From Bifidobacteriaceae bacterium (lineage in GTDB: Bacteria; Actinomycetota; Actinomycetes; Actinomycetales; WQXJ01), in contig JAISCU010000423.1 in assembly GCA_031265345.1 (NCBI GenBank), positions 1 to 47,618 on the forward strand: 47,618 nucleotides of DNA, given 5' to 3'. The position numbers and the translations under genes are program-made. The notes beneath the pieces are model-generated. The model was given only the letters and a program-made list of their open reading frames with translations, did no database searches and had not been told where the DNA came from. This document shows positions 40,621-47,618 of this stretch, one piece after another (position 1 is the first letter of the stretch; each line of letters begins with the position of its first letter).

Positions 40621-41649
40621 TCACGCCGGTCCGATGGTTGATTCGCGGAGCACCAGTTCATGCGGGACCATCCGGTGACTGTGGTCCGGTGCGGTTGAGT
40701 TGTTCAGGTTATGCAACAGGGTGCGGAAGGAGATGCGACCGATCTCTTCGAAGGGCTGGCGCACCGTGGTTATCGGCGGAACGCTCATGGTCGCTTCTCG
40801 CGAATCGTCGAATCCGGCGACGGCCACGTCCTGGGGCACGCGCATCCCCATGGCCCGCGCTTCGGCCACCACGCCCGCGGCCACCACGTCCGAAACGCAG
40901 GCGACAGCCGTTGGTGGCTGAGGCAGGCCGAGGAGGCGCCGGGTGGCGTCGCGCCCGTGCTGGAAACCATAGTCACCATCCGAGACCAGGTCGGGCAGCA
41001 GTGGTACGCCGGCGCCCGCCAGTGCCTGCCGAACGCCTTCCTCGCGCAGACGCCCTGGAAGCGCCAAGCGGTTGCCCAGGAAAGCGATATCCCGGTGCCC
41101 CAGCGACAGCAAATGCCCCGTCAAGTCGCGAGCCGCCGCCACGTCATCGATCGAGATCCTGGCCGTATTCGGGGCGTCGTAGCATTCAAGGACCTGAATT
41201 ATCGCCTCGGTGCGGCCAAGGTCATTGAGTTCTTCGGCGCTCAGGGAGGTTCCCAGGCATATCAGTGCGTCCACGGAACGGCTTCTGGCGAGTTGAATCA
41301 GCTCAAGCTCTCTGTCCGGGTCGCCGAGCGTCGGCGCGAGCAGCACAACATAGCCGTTCTCGCGGGCCACGTCGACAACGCCGCGGTAAAGGTCCGTCAT
41401 GACGGGTGAATTCAATTCGGGGAACAGGGCCAGCACCCGTTGGCTTCGCCACCGGCGCAGGTCCCTGGCCAGGGGGTTGGGCCGGTACCCAAGCGAGTCA
41501 ACTGCGGCGAGGACAGCCTGGCGCGTCTCCGGTCTGGCCTCGGCGGTGTTGTTGAGCACACGAGAGACGGTGGCCGTTGACACTCCGGCAACCCTGGCCA
41601 CGTCCAGAACCGTGGGTGCCCTTGTCTTCATACTGGCTCGTTTGCTCAT
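40621..41649 (-). CDS. LacI-family transcriptional regulator of the sugar kinase/XylFGH-like operon
   Basis: The product has 342 residues. LacI DNA-binding domain: TVLDVARVAGVSTATVSRVLNNTAEARPETRQAVLAAVDSLGYRP, with the hinge RPNPLARDLR. The sensor domain has the usual pattern (HLLSLGHRDIAFLGN, PTAVACVSDVVAAGVVAEARAMGM, ITTVRQPFEEIGRI). ATG at 41632 (MKTRAPT) is an alternative start. It is divergent from the FGGY kinase operon, and a symmetrical LacI-type site TGTAAACGTGTACA (41877-41890) overlaps that operon's promoter, so it probably represses it. Confidence 0.92.
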   Translation of the reverse strand: MSKRASMKTRAPTVLDVARVAGVSTATVSRVLNNTAEARPETRQAVLAAVDSLGYRPNPLARDLRRWRSQRVLALFPELNSPVMTDLYRGVVDVARENGYVVLLAPTLGDPDRELELIQLARSRSVDALICLGTSLSAEELNDLGRTEAIIQVLECYDAPNTARISIDDVAAARDLTGHLLSLGHRDIAFLGNRLALPGRLREEGVRQALAGAGVPLLPDLVSDGDYGFQHGRDATRRLLGLPQPPTAVACVSDVVAAGVVAEARAMGMRVPQDVAVAGFDDSREATMSVPPITTVRQPFEEIGRISFRTLLHNLNNSTAPDHSHRMVPHELVLRESTIGPA

Positions 41650-41864
41650 GCGGTTGCTGCGACTGGTCCTCTAGAAGACTTCCGGGATGGCGATGCTCAC
41701 CGCCTATGGTAGTCAGTCGATCGAGAAACGTCGCCACACGGACCGCCGCCTGGCCTCCTAGACGCCCTGGCCTCGTAGCCGAAGCGACCACTAATGCCGG
41801 GCGACCCGGACCGCACTGACAAGGTTCTTCGGTGCCTGGCACAGATCCACCGAGCGGAGGGTGG

Positions 41865-41892
41865 TTGCGCATCCAATGTAAACGTGTACACT
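41865..41892 (+). promoter_or_regulatory. Promoter with overlapping LacI-type operator for the sugar operon
   Basis: -35 TTGCGC (41865-41870) and -10 TACACT (41887-41892) are 16 bp apart. The operator TGTAAACGTGTACA (41877-41890) has the central ACGT and symmetrical TGTA/TACA arms common for LacI-family sites, and it covers the -10. The rest of the 41650-41924 gap shows no gene. Confidence 0.65.
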
Positions 41893-41924
41893 GGTGCCCA
41901 AGCCCACTCTGGAAGGCGGAAGCA

Positions 41925-42020
41925 ATGATGCTGACCCAAGGCATCCGAACTGATTGTCTGGAACAAATTCACAAACAGACTCCATGTCCATCAGACGTAC
42001 GTAGCATGTGGGGCGACTAG
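41925..42020 (+). CDS. Possible 31-residue leader ORF ahead of the FGGY kinase
   Basis: ATG 41925 is preceded at good distance by GGAAGGCGGA, the strongest ribosome binding sequence in this leader. It is the first start after the predicted promoter (about 30 bases downstream). The frame runs 31 codons (MMLTQGIRTDCLEQ...SMWGD) to TAG 42018-42020, two bases before GTG 42023 of the kinase. It may set kinase translation by coupling. I recognise no family; it could be chance. Confidence 0.4.
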   Translation: MMLTQGIRTDCLEQIHKQTPCPSDVRSMWGD

Positions 42021-42022
42021 TC

Positions 42023-43504
42023 GTGAGCGTAGTGGGACTGGACCTCGGATCTACCGGCGTGCGGGCGGTCGCCTACGTGTCGGACGGCCGTCCCATCAGT
42101 ACTGCGCGCGAGGATGTGGCTGTGCTCCGCGGCCACGGCGGAACAGCCGAGTTGCCGATCAACACCTATCACCGCGCCGCGGAACGCTGCGTCGAGCACG
42201 TCGCTGCCGAGTCCCGCCGCCGGGGCGATCCGGTGGCAGCTGTTTCATTCAGTTGCCAAGGCGAAACCGTGGTGGCGGTGGACGAATCCGGCCGACCGGT
42301 TAGCGACGCCATTGTCGGCATGGATGCGAGGGGCGGGGAAGCTGTCCGAACGCTCGGCTCGCGGTTGAACGAGAGTGAGCTGTACGCGATCACCGGACAG
42401 CCTGCGAACCCCATGTTCTCCGTGTACAAGATCGCCGCGCTGACTCACCGCCTTCGTGAAGCGGCGGCCTATCGCTGCCTGACTGACTATCTGCTTCAGT
42501 CGTGGGGACTCGAGCCCGTGATCGATTGGGCGTGTGCGGCCCGCGTTGGCGCGTTCGACGTGGTGGCCAAAGAGTGGTCGCAAGAAGTGCTCGGCGCCCT
42601 GGGGCAGGATTATCCCTGGCTCAAGGAGGCGCGCCTGTCCCGGCCGGTGCCGTGCGGTCAACCAGTCGGGACGCCCGATGCTCGCACCCGGGGCAGGCTC
42701 GGCCTGGATCCAGGAGTAGTCATCGCGGCCGGGACTCACGACCAATCCGCGGCCTTCATTGGAGCCGGCTCGCGTCCAGTCGTCTCATTCGGTTCGAGTG
42801 ATTGCGTCACGGTGGGCGCCCCGGAGCGATTCCAAGCCGGGCTTGATCACGGCCTCCGTCCGGCGCAATACCCTGTCTACGCTGGGCTTTGGGTGGCGCT
42901 GGCCGGGACGGCCGCTGGTGGGTGGAACCTCGAATGGTACGCCTCCCTGTTCGCCGGTACCGCTAACGTGACTGACTTGTTGGCAGAGATGGCCAACTCG
43001 CCGGCGCCGCTCCTGATGCTGCCGTACTTGGCGGGTGCCAATACCCTCGCGAATGATCCGCTGGCTCGCGGCGCGGTGCTCGGATTGAGCCTCGACACCT
43101 CCCGTGCCGAACTGACCCGTGCCGTCATTGAATCCGGGGGCTACGAACTCAGGCGAACCGTTGATGCCTTGACGGCCATGGGTGCGACCATCGATGACTT
43201 GGCCGCCACCGGCGCGGCATCCGAAGATCGGCGTACCCTCCAGATCAGGGCTGATTCCGCGGCCATCACGCTGCGGCCCTGCGGGCGTGATGCCGCCGCC
43301 CGTGGCGCGGCAATGCTTGCCGCCAGCGCGACCGGGGCGGAACTGCCCGCTCCAAGCGATCAAGACGCAGTTGCTCCGCGACCCGAATGGTCCAAATGGC
43401 ACCGGGACCAACGCCGCGTCTATGACGATGCCGTGCCCCACGTCCGCGCGTTGACGCGCGCCCTCAGCCGGGCTGATCTCCCATTGAAAGGAAGCCACCA
43501 ATGA
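42023..43504 (+). CDS. FGGY-family carbohydrate kinase
   Basis: The product has 493 residues from GTG 42023 (MSVVGLDLGSTGVRAVAYVSDG); GTG 42008, adding five residues, is the alternative. FGGY features: the N-terminal phosphate-binding GLDLGSTG, SFSCQGETVVAVDESGRPVSDAIVGMDARG, the catalytic Asp in VVIAAGTHDQSAAFIGAG, and C-terminal domain helices (IESGGYELRRTVDALTAMGA). The family phosphorylates pentoses, pentuloses, glycerol and related sugars or polyols; the substrate cannot be read from sequence. A class II aldolase gene overlaps the 3' end, so the product may be a ketose phosphate that is then cleaved, rather than xylulose 5-phosphate. Confidence 0.9.
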   Translation: MSVVGLDLGSTGVRAVAYVSDGRPISTAREDVAVLRGHGGTAELPINTYHRAAERCVEHVAAESRRRGDPVAAVSFSCQGETVVAVDESGRPVSDAIVGMDARGGEAVRTLGSRLNESELYAITGQPANPMFSVYKIAALTHRLREAAAYRCLTDYLLQSWGLEPVIDWACAARVGAFDVVAKEWSQEVLGALGQDYPWLKEARLSRPVPCGQPVGTPDARTRGRLGLDPGVVIAAGTHDQSAAFIGAGSRPVVSFGSSDCVTVGAPERFQAGLDHGLRPAQYPVYAGLWVALAGTAAGGWNLEWYASLFAGTANVTDLLAEMANSPAPLLMLPYLAGANTLANDPLARGAVLGLSLDTSRAELTRAVIESGGYELRRTVDALTAMGATIDDLAATGAASEDRRTLQIRADSAAITLRPCGRDAAARGAAMLAASATGAELPAPSDQDAVAPRPEWSKWHRDQRRVYDDAVPHVRALTRALSRADLPLKGSHQ

Positions 43505-44550
43505 GCCTGACCACCTTGACGAAAGTGCTGAGAGCCGCCGAGCAGGGCGGTTATGCTGTGGGCGCGTTCAACGTCTCGGACTTGAACCAAGCCATCGCCG
43601 TGCTGGACGCGGCCAGCGCCCTCTCGTCGCCAGTCATTGTGCAAGTCCTGGCGCGGGTTGGCGCCTACCGCGATGAAGGGCGTTGGTGGGACGCGCTGCG
43701 CCGGATGATCGAGGCCTACCCTGAGGTAACTGCCGTGCTCCATCTTGACCATGGCCAGACCTATTCGGATTGCCTGCGGGCGGTGGAGCATGGCTTCACC
43801 AGTGTCATGATCGACGCTTCGCGCGACGTTCACGGCGCCCCCAACGATTTCTCCTCAAACGTCCACCTGACCGGCCAAGTGTGCGGCTACGCGCATGCCC
43901 ACGCAGTCGATGTCGAAGGCGAACTCGGTACGGTCGGTGGCGCCGAAGGGGCCTGGCGTAGAAACGAAGCGGACATGGTCTACGCAAATCCAGACCAAGC
44001 GGAAGAATTCGCACGGCGGACAGGCGTGGACGCGCTGGCTGTCGCGGTGGGAACAAGCCACGGCGCGGTCAAGTTCACCAGCCCTGAGGCGGGCCAGCGC
44101 CTTCGACTGGAGGTGATCCGCCAGATCAAGTCGCGTCTACCTGACACCTTCCTGGTCCTCCACGGCAGTTCGTCGATACCGGCGCATGCGATCGCGGCGA
44201 TCAACCGGGCCGGTGGCCAGGTCGAGCCGTCCTTTGGCATAGACGCCGAACAAAAGAGGCTCGCGATTGAGGGAGGAATACGGAAGATCAACCAGGGAAC
44301 CGACTCCCACTTGGTCTGGACTGCCGCGCTGCGTACCTACCTGAGCCTCCATCCCAGCGAAGTCGAGCCAAGCGGCCCGGTCGGCGCGGCCATGGAGGCG
44401 ATGACCCGGATCGTAGGCGACCGAATGGCCGAGTTCGGCTCCGCTGGCCAGGCTAGGCGCCCGCAAGACAACTATGAACGGTCGCGCCCTTCCGGCACTG
44501 CGACGACCTGCGACAACAGCTCAACAACACCCGATTGGAGTAGAAAATGA
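43501..44550 (+). CDS. Class II fructose-bisphosphate/tagatose-bisphosphate aldolase family protein
   Basis: The product has 349 residues, overlapping the kinase stop (ATGA at 43501). Zinc-aldolase motifs: GAFNVSDLNQAIAVLDAA, VLHLDHGQTYSDCLRAVEHGFTSVMIDAS (zinc His and catalytic Asp), VEGELGTVGG, ALAVAVGTSHGAVKF (zinc His), LVLHGSSSIP (zinc His) and GIRKINQGTD. The last ~40 residues are low-complexity and unlike the family core. It should cleave a ketose phosphate into dihydroxyacetone phosphate and an aldehyde. The specificity follows from the unknown kinase substrate. Confidence 0.9.
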   Translation: MSLTTLTKVLRAAEQGGYAVGAFNVSDLNQAIAVLDAASALSSPVIVQVLARVGAYRDEGRWWDALRRMIEAYPEVTAVLHLDHGQTYSDCLRAVEHGFTSVMIDASRDVHGAPNDFSSNVHLTGQVCGYAHAHAVDVEGELGTVGGAEGAWRRNEADMVYANPDQAEEFARRTGVDALAVAVGTSHGAVKFTSPEAGQRLRLEVIRQIKSRLPDTFLVLHGSSSIPAHAIAAINRAGGQVEPSFGIDAEQKRLAIEGGIRKINQGTDSHLVWTAALRTYLSLHPSEVEPSGPVGAAMEAMTRIVGDRMAEFGSAGQARRPQDNYERSRPSGTATTCDNSSTTPDWSRK

Positions 44551-45596
44551 CAAGGAAACACGCACATCGTTCAATCATGGCGGCCTGCACGCTGGTCGCT
44601 CTCCTGGCCGCCGGTTGCGCGGCAGATGAAGGCGACGACCAGACACAGCAGACCGGCTCTGGCGGCGGCCCGCTGATTGGCATTGCCATGCCGACCCAAC
44701 AAGAAGAACGCTGGCAGCGCGACTACAAGTACTTCGAAGAGGAAGCTGCCGCACTCGGCGTGGACATCGCGATTCAGGTGGCAGACAACGACTCGAACAA
44801 GCAACTGACGCAGATCGAGTCTTTGCTCACGCAGGGAGTGGACGCCTTGATCATCGCGGCGGTCGACGCCTCGGCTGTCGGTCCCGTCGCCCAGTCCGCC
44901 GTTGAAGATGACATCCCCGTGATTGGCTACGCCCGGACGGTCGAAGACGCGGACATAGATGCCTTGGTCGCCTTCGACTATCTGGCCGTCGGCGAACTGG
45001 CCGGCGAGTATGCCTACGAACTGGCCCCCGAAGGCCAATATGTGCTGCTCCAAGGCGATGCGGCGACCCTCCCAGACGTTCCTCTGTACCACCAGGGACA
45101 TCTCAACGGCATCCAGCCTGGGATCGACTCCGGCGCGATAGAAGTGGTTCTGGACCAAAACTGCGAACAGTGGAAACCGGAACAGGGCTTGGCGTTCACC
45201 GAAAACGCGCTCACGGAGTACGACAATATAGTCGGCATATTGGCAGCCAACGATGGGATTGCGTCGGGAGCGATCCAAGCGCTCGAAGCCCAAGGCCTGG
45301 CGGGCCAGGTAGTAGTGACCGGCAATGACGGTGACTTGACGGCCTTACAGCGGATTGTGGCCGGGACCCAGATGGCGACCATCTACCAAGACACCCGAAA
45401 GCAGGCCAAAGTCGCCCTCGAGACGGCACTGGCGCTGATCAATGGAGAATCAGTCACAGCTGACAGCACCATGAACAACGGCCTCAAGGATGTGCCGGTA
45501 GTGGAACTCCAGCCTGAACTGGTCACCAAGGAGAGCCTTGATGAAGTAATCATTGACCGTGGAATCTATACCCGCGAAGAGGTCTACGGGCAGTGA
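44547..45596 (+). CDS. Sugar ABC transporter substrate-binding lipoprotein (XylF/ChvE-like)
   Basis: The product has 349 residues. Lipoprotein signal with LLAAGC (Cys24), then a type I periplasmic-binding fold of the xylose/multiple-sugar group: LIGIAMPTQQEERWQRDYKYFEEEAAALG, NKQLTQIESLLTQGVDALIIAAVDASAVGP, IPVIGYARTVEDADIDALVAFD (the ligand-contact segment of XylF-type proteins) and VVVTGNDGDLTALQRIVAGTQMATIYQDTRKQA. The ligand is a monosaccharide such as xylose; it should be the entry step for the kinase and aldolase encoded before it. Overlaps both neighbours by four bases. Confidence 0.92.
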   Translation: MTRKHAHRSIMAACTLVALLAAGCAADEGDDQTQQTGSGGGPLIGIAMPTQQEERWQRDYKYFEEEAAALGVDIAIQVADNDSNKQLTQIESLLTQGVDALIIAAVDASAVGPVAQSAVEDDIPVIGYARTVEDADIDALVAFDYLAVGELAGEYAYELAPEGQYVLLQGDAATLPDVPLYHQGHLNGIQPGIDSGAIEVVLDQNCEQWKPEQGLAFTENALTEYDNIVGILAANDGIASGAIQALEAQGLAGQVVVTGNDGDLTALQRIVAGTQMATIYQDTRKQAKVALETALALINGESVTADSTMNNGLKDVPVVELQPELVTKESLDEVIIDRGIYTREEVYGQ

Positions 45597-47200
45597 CTTC
45601 CGAGACCCGGGCTTCTTCATCTGGGTCGACTGGACCGCCTGCTCAGCTCTCCACCGCGACCGGCCAGGACGCCGTCCCGGACAACATCCTTCAGATGCGG
45701 GCGATCACAGTCGAATTCCCGAGCGTGAAAGCACTCGACAACGTCATCTTGAATGTTCGTCGCGGGGAAGTACACGCCCTCGTGGGAGAGAACGGAGCTG
45801 GTAAGTCGACCCTGATGAAGGTCCTGAGTGGTGTCTACGGGCGAGGTGACTATGAGGGCGAACTCCTGTGGGAAGGCGACGAGCAGTCGTTCACCCGCAT
45901 CAACGATGCTGAACGCGCTGGGATTGCCATCATCTTTCAGGAACTGAACATGGTTGGCACCATGAGTGTCGCGGAGAACGTCTTCCTTGGCAATGAACTG
46001 GTTCGCGCGGGTCGGATTGACCAGAATGAACAGCACCGGCGCACGGCAGCGCTGCTCAAACGACTGCGCTTGGATATCGACCCGGACGAAATCGTTGGAA
46101 GGCTTGGCGCGGGCAAGCAGCAACTTGTTGAAATAGCTCGCGCCTTGAGTAAAGACGCAAAACTCCTGATTCTCGACGAGCCCACCGCTTCGCTGACGGA
46201 AGTCGATTCCGAAAACCTGCTTGGCTTGATCCGCGAGCTCAAGAAGGGCGGAATCACGTGCGTTTACATATCGCATAAGCTCGACGAGGTCTTTGCCATA
46301 GCCGACCGGATTACGGTGTTGCGGGACGGCCGGAGCATGGGCACGTTCGACCGCGACCAGATCGACCAGAACTCGGTCATCGTGCGAATGGTGGGACGAG
46401 AATTGACCGAACAGTACCCATCGCGTTCACATCAGGTCGACCCGGCGAATGTTGTGCTCTCGGTCAAAGATTGGACCGTGCCCCATCCTCAACAAGCCGA
46501 CCGGCTGCTGGTGGACAGTGTCAGCCTCGAAGTCAGGCGAGGCGAAGTTGTGGGCGTGGCCGGACTGATGGGCGCTGGCAGAACTGAACTGGCGATGTCG
46601 CTCTTCGGGGCACTGTCCAAATCGCATGGAGAAATGCGCATCGGAGGTAAACGTGTGCGTTTCAAGTCACCGAAACAGGCGATCAAGGCCGGAATGGGCT
46701 ACGTGTCTGAGGACCGCAAGGATTTGGGGCTGGTACTCATACAGGATATTGAGCACAACATGTCTCTGGCGGCGTTGCGGAGCCTGACTCGGTTGGGCGT
46801 GGTGAACCGGGCCAAAGAGGCACACGCGGTTCAACTGAAGGTGACCCAGCTAGACATCAAGACGCCGTCGCTGTCCCAGTTGGCAAAGAACTTGAGTGGC
46901 GGGAATCAGCAAAAGGTGATCGTTGGGAAGTGGCTGTTGACGTCGCCTCAACTACTTATCTTGGACGAACCGACGCGCGGAATTGACGTGGGCGCGAAGC
47001 GGGAGATCTACCAGATCATCAACGACCTTGCTGCCAGCGGGGTCGCCATCTTGATGATCTCGTCTGAGCTGCCAGAGGTGATGGGCATGTCGGATCGCAT
47101 CTACGTCATGGGTGATGGGCGGATCCGTGCCAAGTTCGACAACATCGATCAGGTCACGCCTGACCAGGTTCTCTACTACGCTCAGGGAGGCAAGCAATGA
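45593..47200 (+). CDS. Sugar ABC transporter ATP-binding protein with two ABC domains (XylG-like)
   Basis: The product has 535 residues from GTG 45593, overlapping the binding-protein stop; the first ~30 residues are Ser/Thr-rich and a start further in is possible. Domain 1: Walker A GENGAGKST, a degenerate signature RLGAGKQQLVEIARAL and Walker B LLILDEPTASL. Domain 2: degenerate Walker A GLMGAGRTEL, signature NLSGGNQQKVIVGKWL and Walker B LLILDEPTRGIDVGAK. This asymmetric double-ABC layout is standard for the XylG/RbsA/MglA group. It drives the permease encoded next, which is disrupted. Confidence 0.95.
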   Translation: MTSETRASSSGSTGPPAQLSTATGQDAVPDNILQMRAITVEFPSVKALDNVILNVRRGEVHALVGENGAGKSTLMKVLSGVYGRGDYEGELLWEGDEQSFTRINDAERAGIAIIFQELNMVGTMSVAENVFLGNELVRAGRIDQNEQHRRTAALLKRLRLDIDPDEIVGRLGAGKQQLVEIARALSKDAKLLILDEPTASLTEVDSENLLGLIRELKKGGITCVYISHKLDEVFAIADRITVLRDGRSMGTFDRDQIDQNSVIVRMVGRELTEQYPSRSHQVDPANVVLSVKDWTVPHPQQADRLLVDSVSLEVRRGEVVGVAGLMGAGRTELAMSLFGALSKSHGEMRIGGKRVRFKSPKQAIKAGMGYVSEDRKDLGLVLIQDIEHNMSLAALRSLTRLGVVNRAKEAHAVQLKVTQLDIKTPSLSQLAKNLSGGNQQKVIVGKWLLTSPQLLILDEPTRGIDVGAKREIYQIINDLAASGVAILMISSELPEVMGMSDRIYVMGDGRIRAKFDNIDQVTPDQVLYYAQGGKQ

Positions 47201-47529
47201 TCACGGACATGAGCGCCACCGAAGTCCGCCCCGAGGTCGCGGGGTTTGGTGCCAAAGTGGCGCGCGTTGTGCGCGACAACCTATTCCAGTTCACGTTGCT
47301 AATCGAACTGCTGGTCATATTCGTCCTGTTCGCGATCCTGACTGACGGAGTCTTTCTCTACCCCCGCAATGTGTCCAACCTCTTGATGCAGTCGGTCACC
47401 TTCGCGATGATCGCAATCCCGATGGTGCTGGTCATGGTGATGGGGCACATCGACTTGTCGGTCGGTTCGGTCCTGGGTTTCCTGGGCACTGCCGCGGCCA
47501 CTGAGGTTTTCTCACCAAGGGTAGTTTGA
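47197..47529 (+). pseudogene. XylH-like sugar ABC permease gene broken by an insertion sequence
   Basis: The start is normal: GGAGG, then ATG 47197 overlapping the xylG-like stop. The first ~100 residues fit XylH-type permeases: one membrane segment (TLLIELLVIFVLFAILTDGVFL), NVSNLLMQSVTFAMIAIPMVLVMVMGHIDLSVGSVLGFLGTAAA. After about codon 100 the similarity ends and the frame closes at TGA 47527-47529. Family members have ~400 residues, so less than a third is left here. The foreign sequence from about 47500 is the end of an IS element. The rest of the gene presumably lies beyond the element, outside the window. The importer is likely inactive in this strain unless another permease substitutes. 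Confidence 0.8.
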
Positions 47530-47618
47530 TGGGTATTTCAGATGGGTGAGGACGAGTGCCGCGGCGACGATCAGCCCGATCTTTTGGGGGCACATGGTGA
47601 CGTGGCGGAGCGCTTTCC
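47503..47618 (-). mobile_element. Insertion sequence end inside the XylH-like gene (continues past window)
   Basis: From about 47500 the sequence leaves the permease gene and carries the C-terminal coding end of a minus-strand transposase whose stop codon (47512-47514) lies some ten bases from the junction, as expected at an IS end. GAGGTTTTCTCACC is the probable terminus. The exact boundary, the inverted repeat partner and the target duplication cannot be determined because the other end is outside. Confidence 0.65.
47512..47618 (-). CDS. Transposase C-terminus (partial)
   Basis: The minus-strand frame from the window edge reads ...KALRHVTMCPQKIGLIVAAALVLTHLK..., ending YPW-stop at 47512-47514. 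The pattern of a basic LRHVTMCP segment followed by a hydrophobic helix just before the stop resembles C-termini of DDE transposases of the IS5/DDE_Tnp_4 kind. Only about 34 codons are visible, so the family is tentative. Confidence 0.55.
   Translation of the reverse strand, partial: KALRHVTMCPQKIGLIVAAALVLTHLKYPSNYPW

Noticed and set aside
45593..47200. Assigning the operon firmly to D-xylose and naming the genes xylF, xylG and xylH
   Set aside because: XylFGH-like importers carry several monosaccharides, and the kinase-aldolase pair does not fit standard xylose catabolism.

Overview
The window is GC-rich DNA from a Gram-positive actinobacterium. The grounds are the codon bias, frequent GTG starts, LPXTG-type sortase signals, lipobox lipoproteins, two LacI-family regulators beside sugar ABC importers (one without its own ATPase gene), and a tRNA gene with no encoded CCA. 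The species cannot be fixed from sequence alone. The gene content (xylo-oligosaccharide and sugar uptake, surface-anchored hydrolases and adhesins, a butyrate-type acyl-CoA pathway) suits a polymer-degrading, facultative or anaerobic, possibly gut-associated organism.

Layout. 1-4.1 kb: 3' end of a DsbA-type thiol oxidoreductase, tRNA-Thr(UGU), a small lipoprotein, a repeat-rich non-coding stretch, a truncated and frameshifted CitMHS citrate-transporter pseudogene, and a HigBA-type toxin-antitoxin pair with a clear, apparently leaderless promoter. 4.6-6.9 kb (minus): three secreted proteins in a row, namely a WxL-like surface protein, a DUF916-type partner with a C-terminal membrane anchor, and a small MPVTG cell-wall protein. 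They resemble the csc/WxL complexes of Firmicutes.

7.1-21.6 kb: a xylo-oligosaccharide locus. LacI regulator, GH120 beta-xylosidase (no signal peptide, so cytoplasmic), and two tandem paralogous ~1230-residue GH3 enzymes (one LPWTG-anchored, one with a different C-terminus) run leftward. A sugar-binding lipoprotein and two permeases run rightward. 21.8-25.4 kb: a 1191-residue VWA/prealbumin-like LPFTG adhesin. 25.5-28.3 kb: a NYN-domain protein, a cluster of palindromic repeats followed by decayed copies of the NYN 3' end, and an AAA_14/DUF4143 ATPase.

28.6-39.7 kb: a 2,4-diaminopentanoate-dehydrogenase-like gene (minus), then on the plus strand CoA-transferase, thiolase, 3-hydroxyacyl-CoA dehydrogenase, acyl-CoA dehydrogenase, EtfB, EtfA, FixC, FixX and crotonase. 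Together these form a C4 acyl-CoA (butyrate/crotonyl-CoA) pathway with its own electron-transfer branch to quinone. 39.8-41.6 kb (minus): an orphan MftE-like creatininase-family protein and a second LacI regulator. 41.9 kb to the end: a sugar operon with an operator-overlapped promoter, a possible 31-codon leader ORF, an FGGY kinase, a class II aldolase and XylF/XylG-like transporter genes. The XylH-like permease gene is broken after about 100 codons by an insertion sequence, whose transposase C-terminus runs off the end of the window.

The most unusual layer is between the genes. Several families of palindromic repeats occupy many of the intergenic gaps. One has ends of the form TTGSACGATGCCGC / GCGGCATCGTSCAA and occurs at about nine places as pairs, solo ends, a compact hairpin, or nested around other repeats. 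Others are REP-like hairpins (GGTGCC/GGCACC, GGACGGTTCC/GGAACCGTCC and related), a GAAAAGACAAATCC hairpin cluster, and two 55-bp TGTCC...GGACA units.
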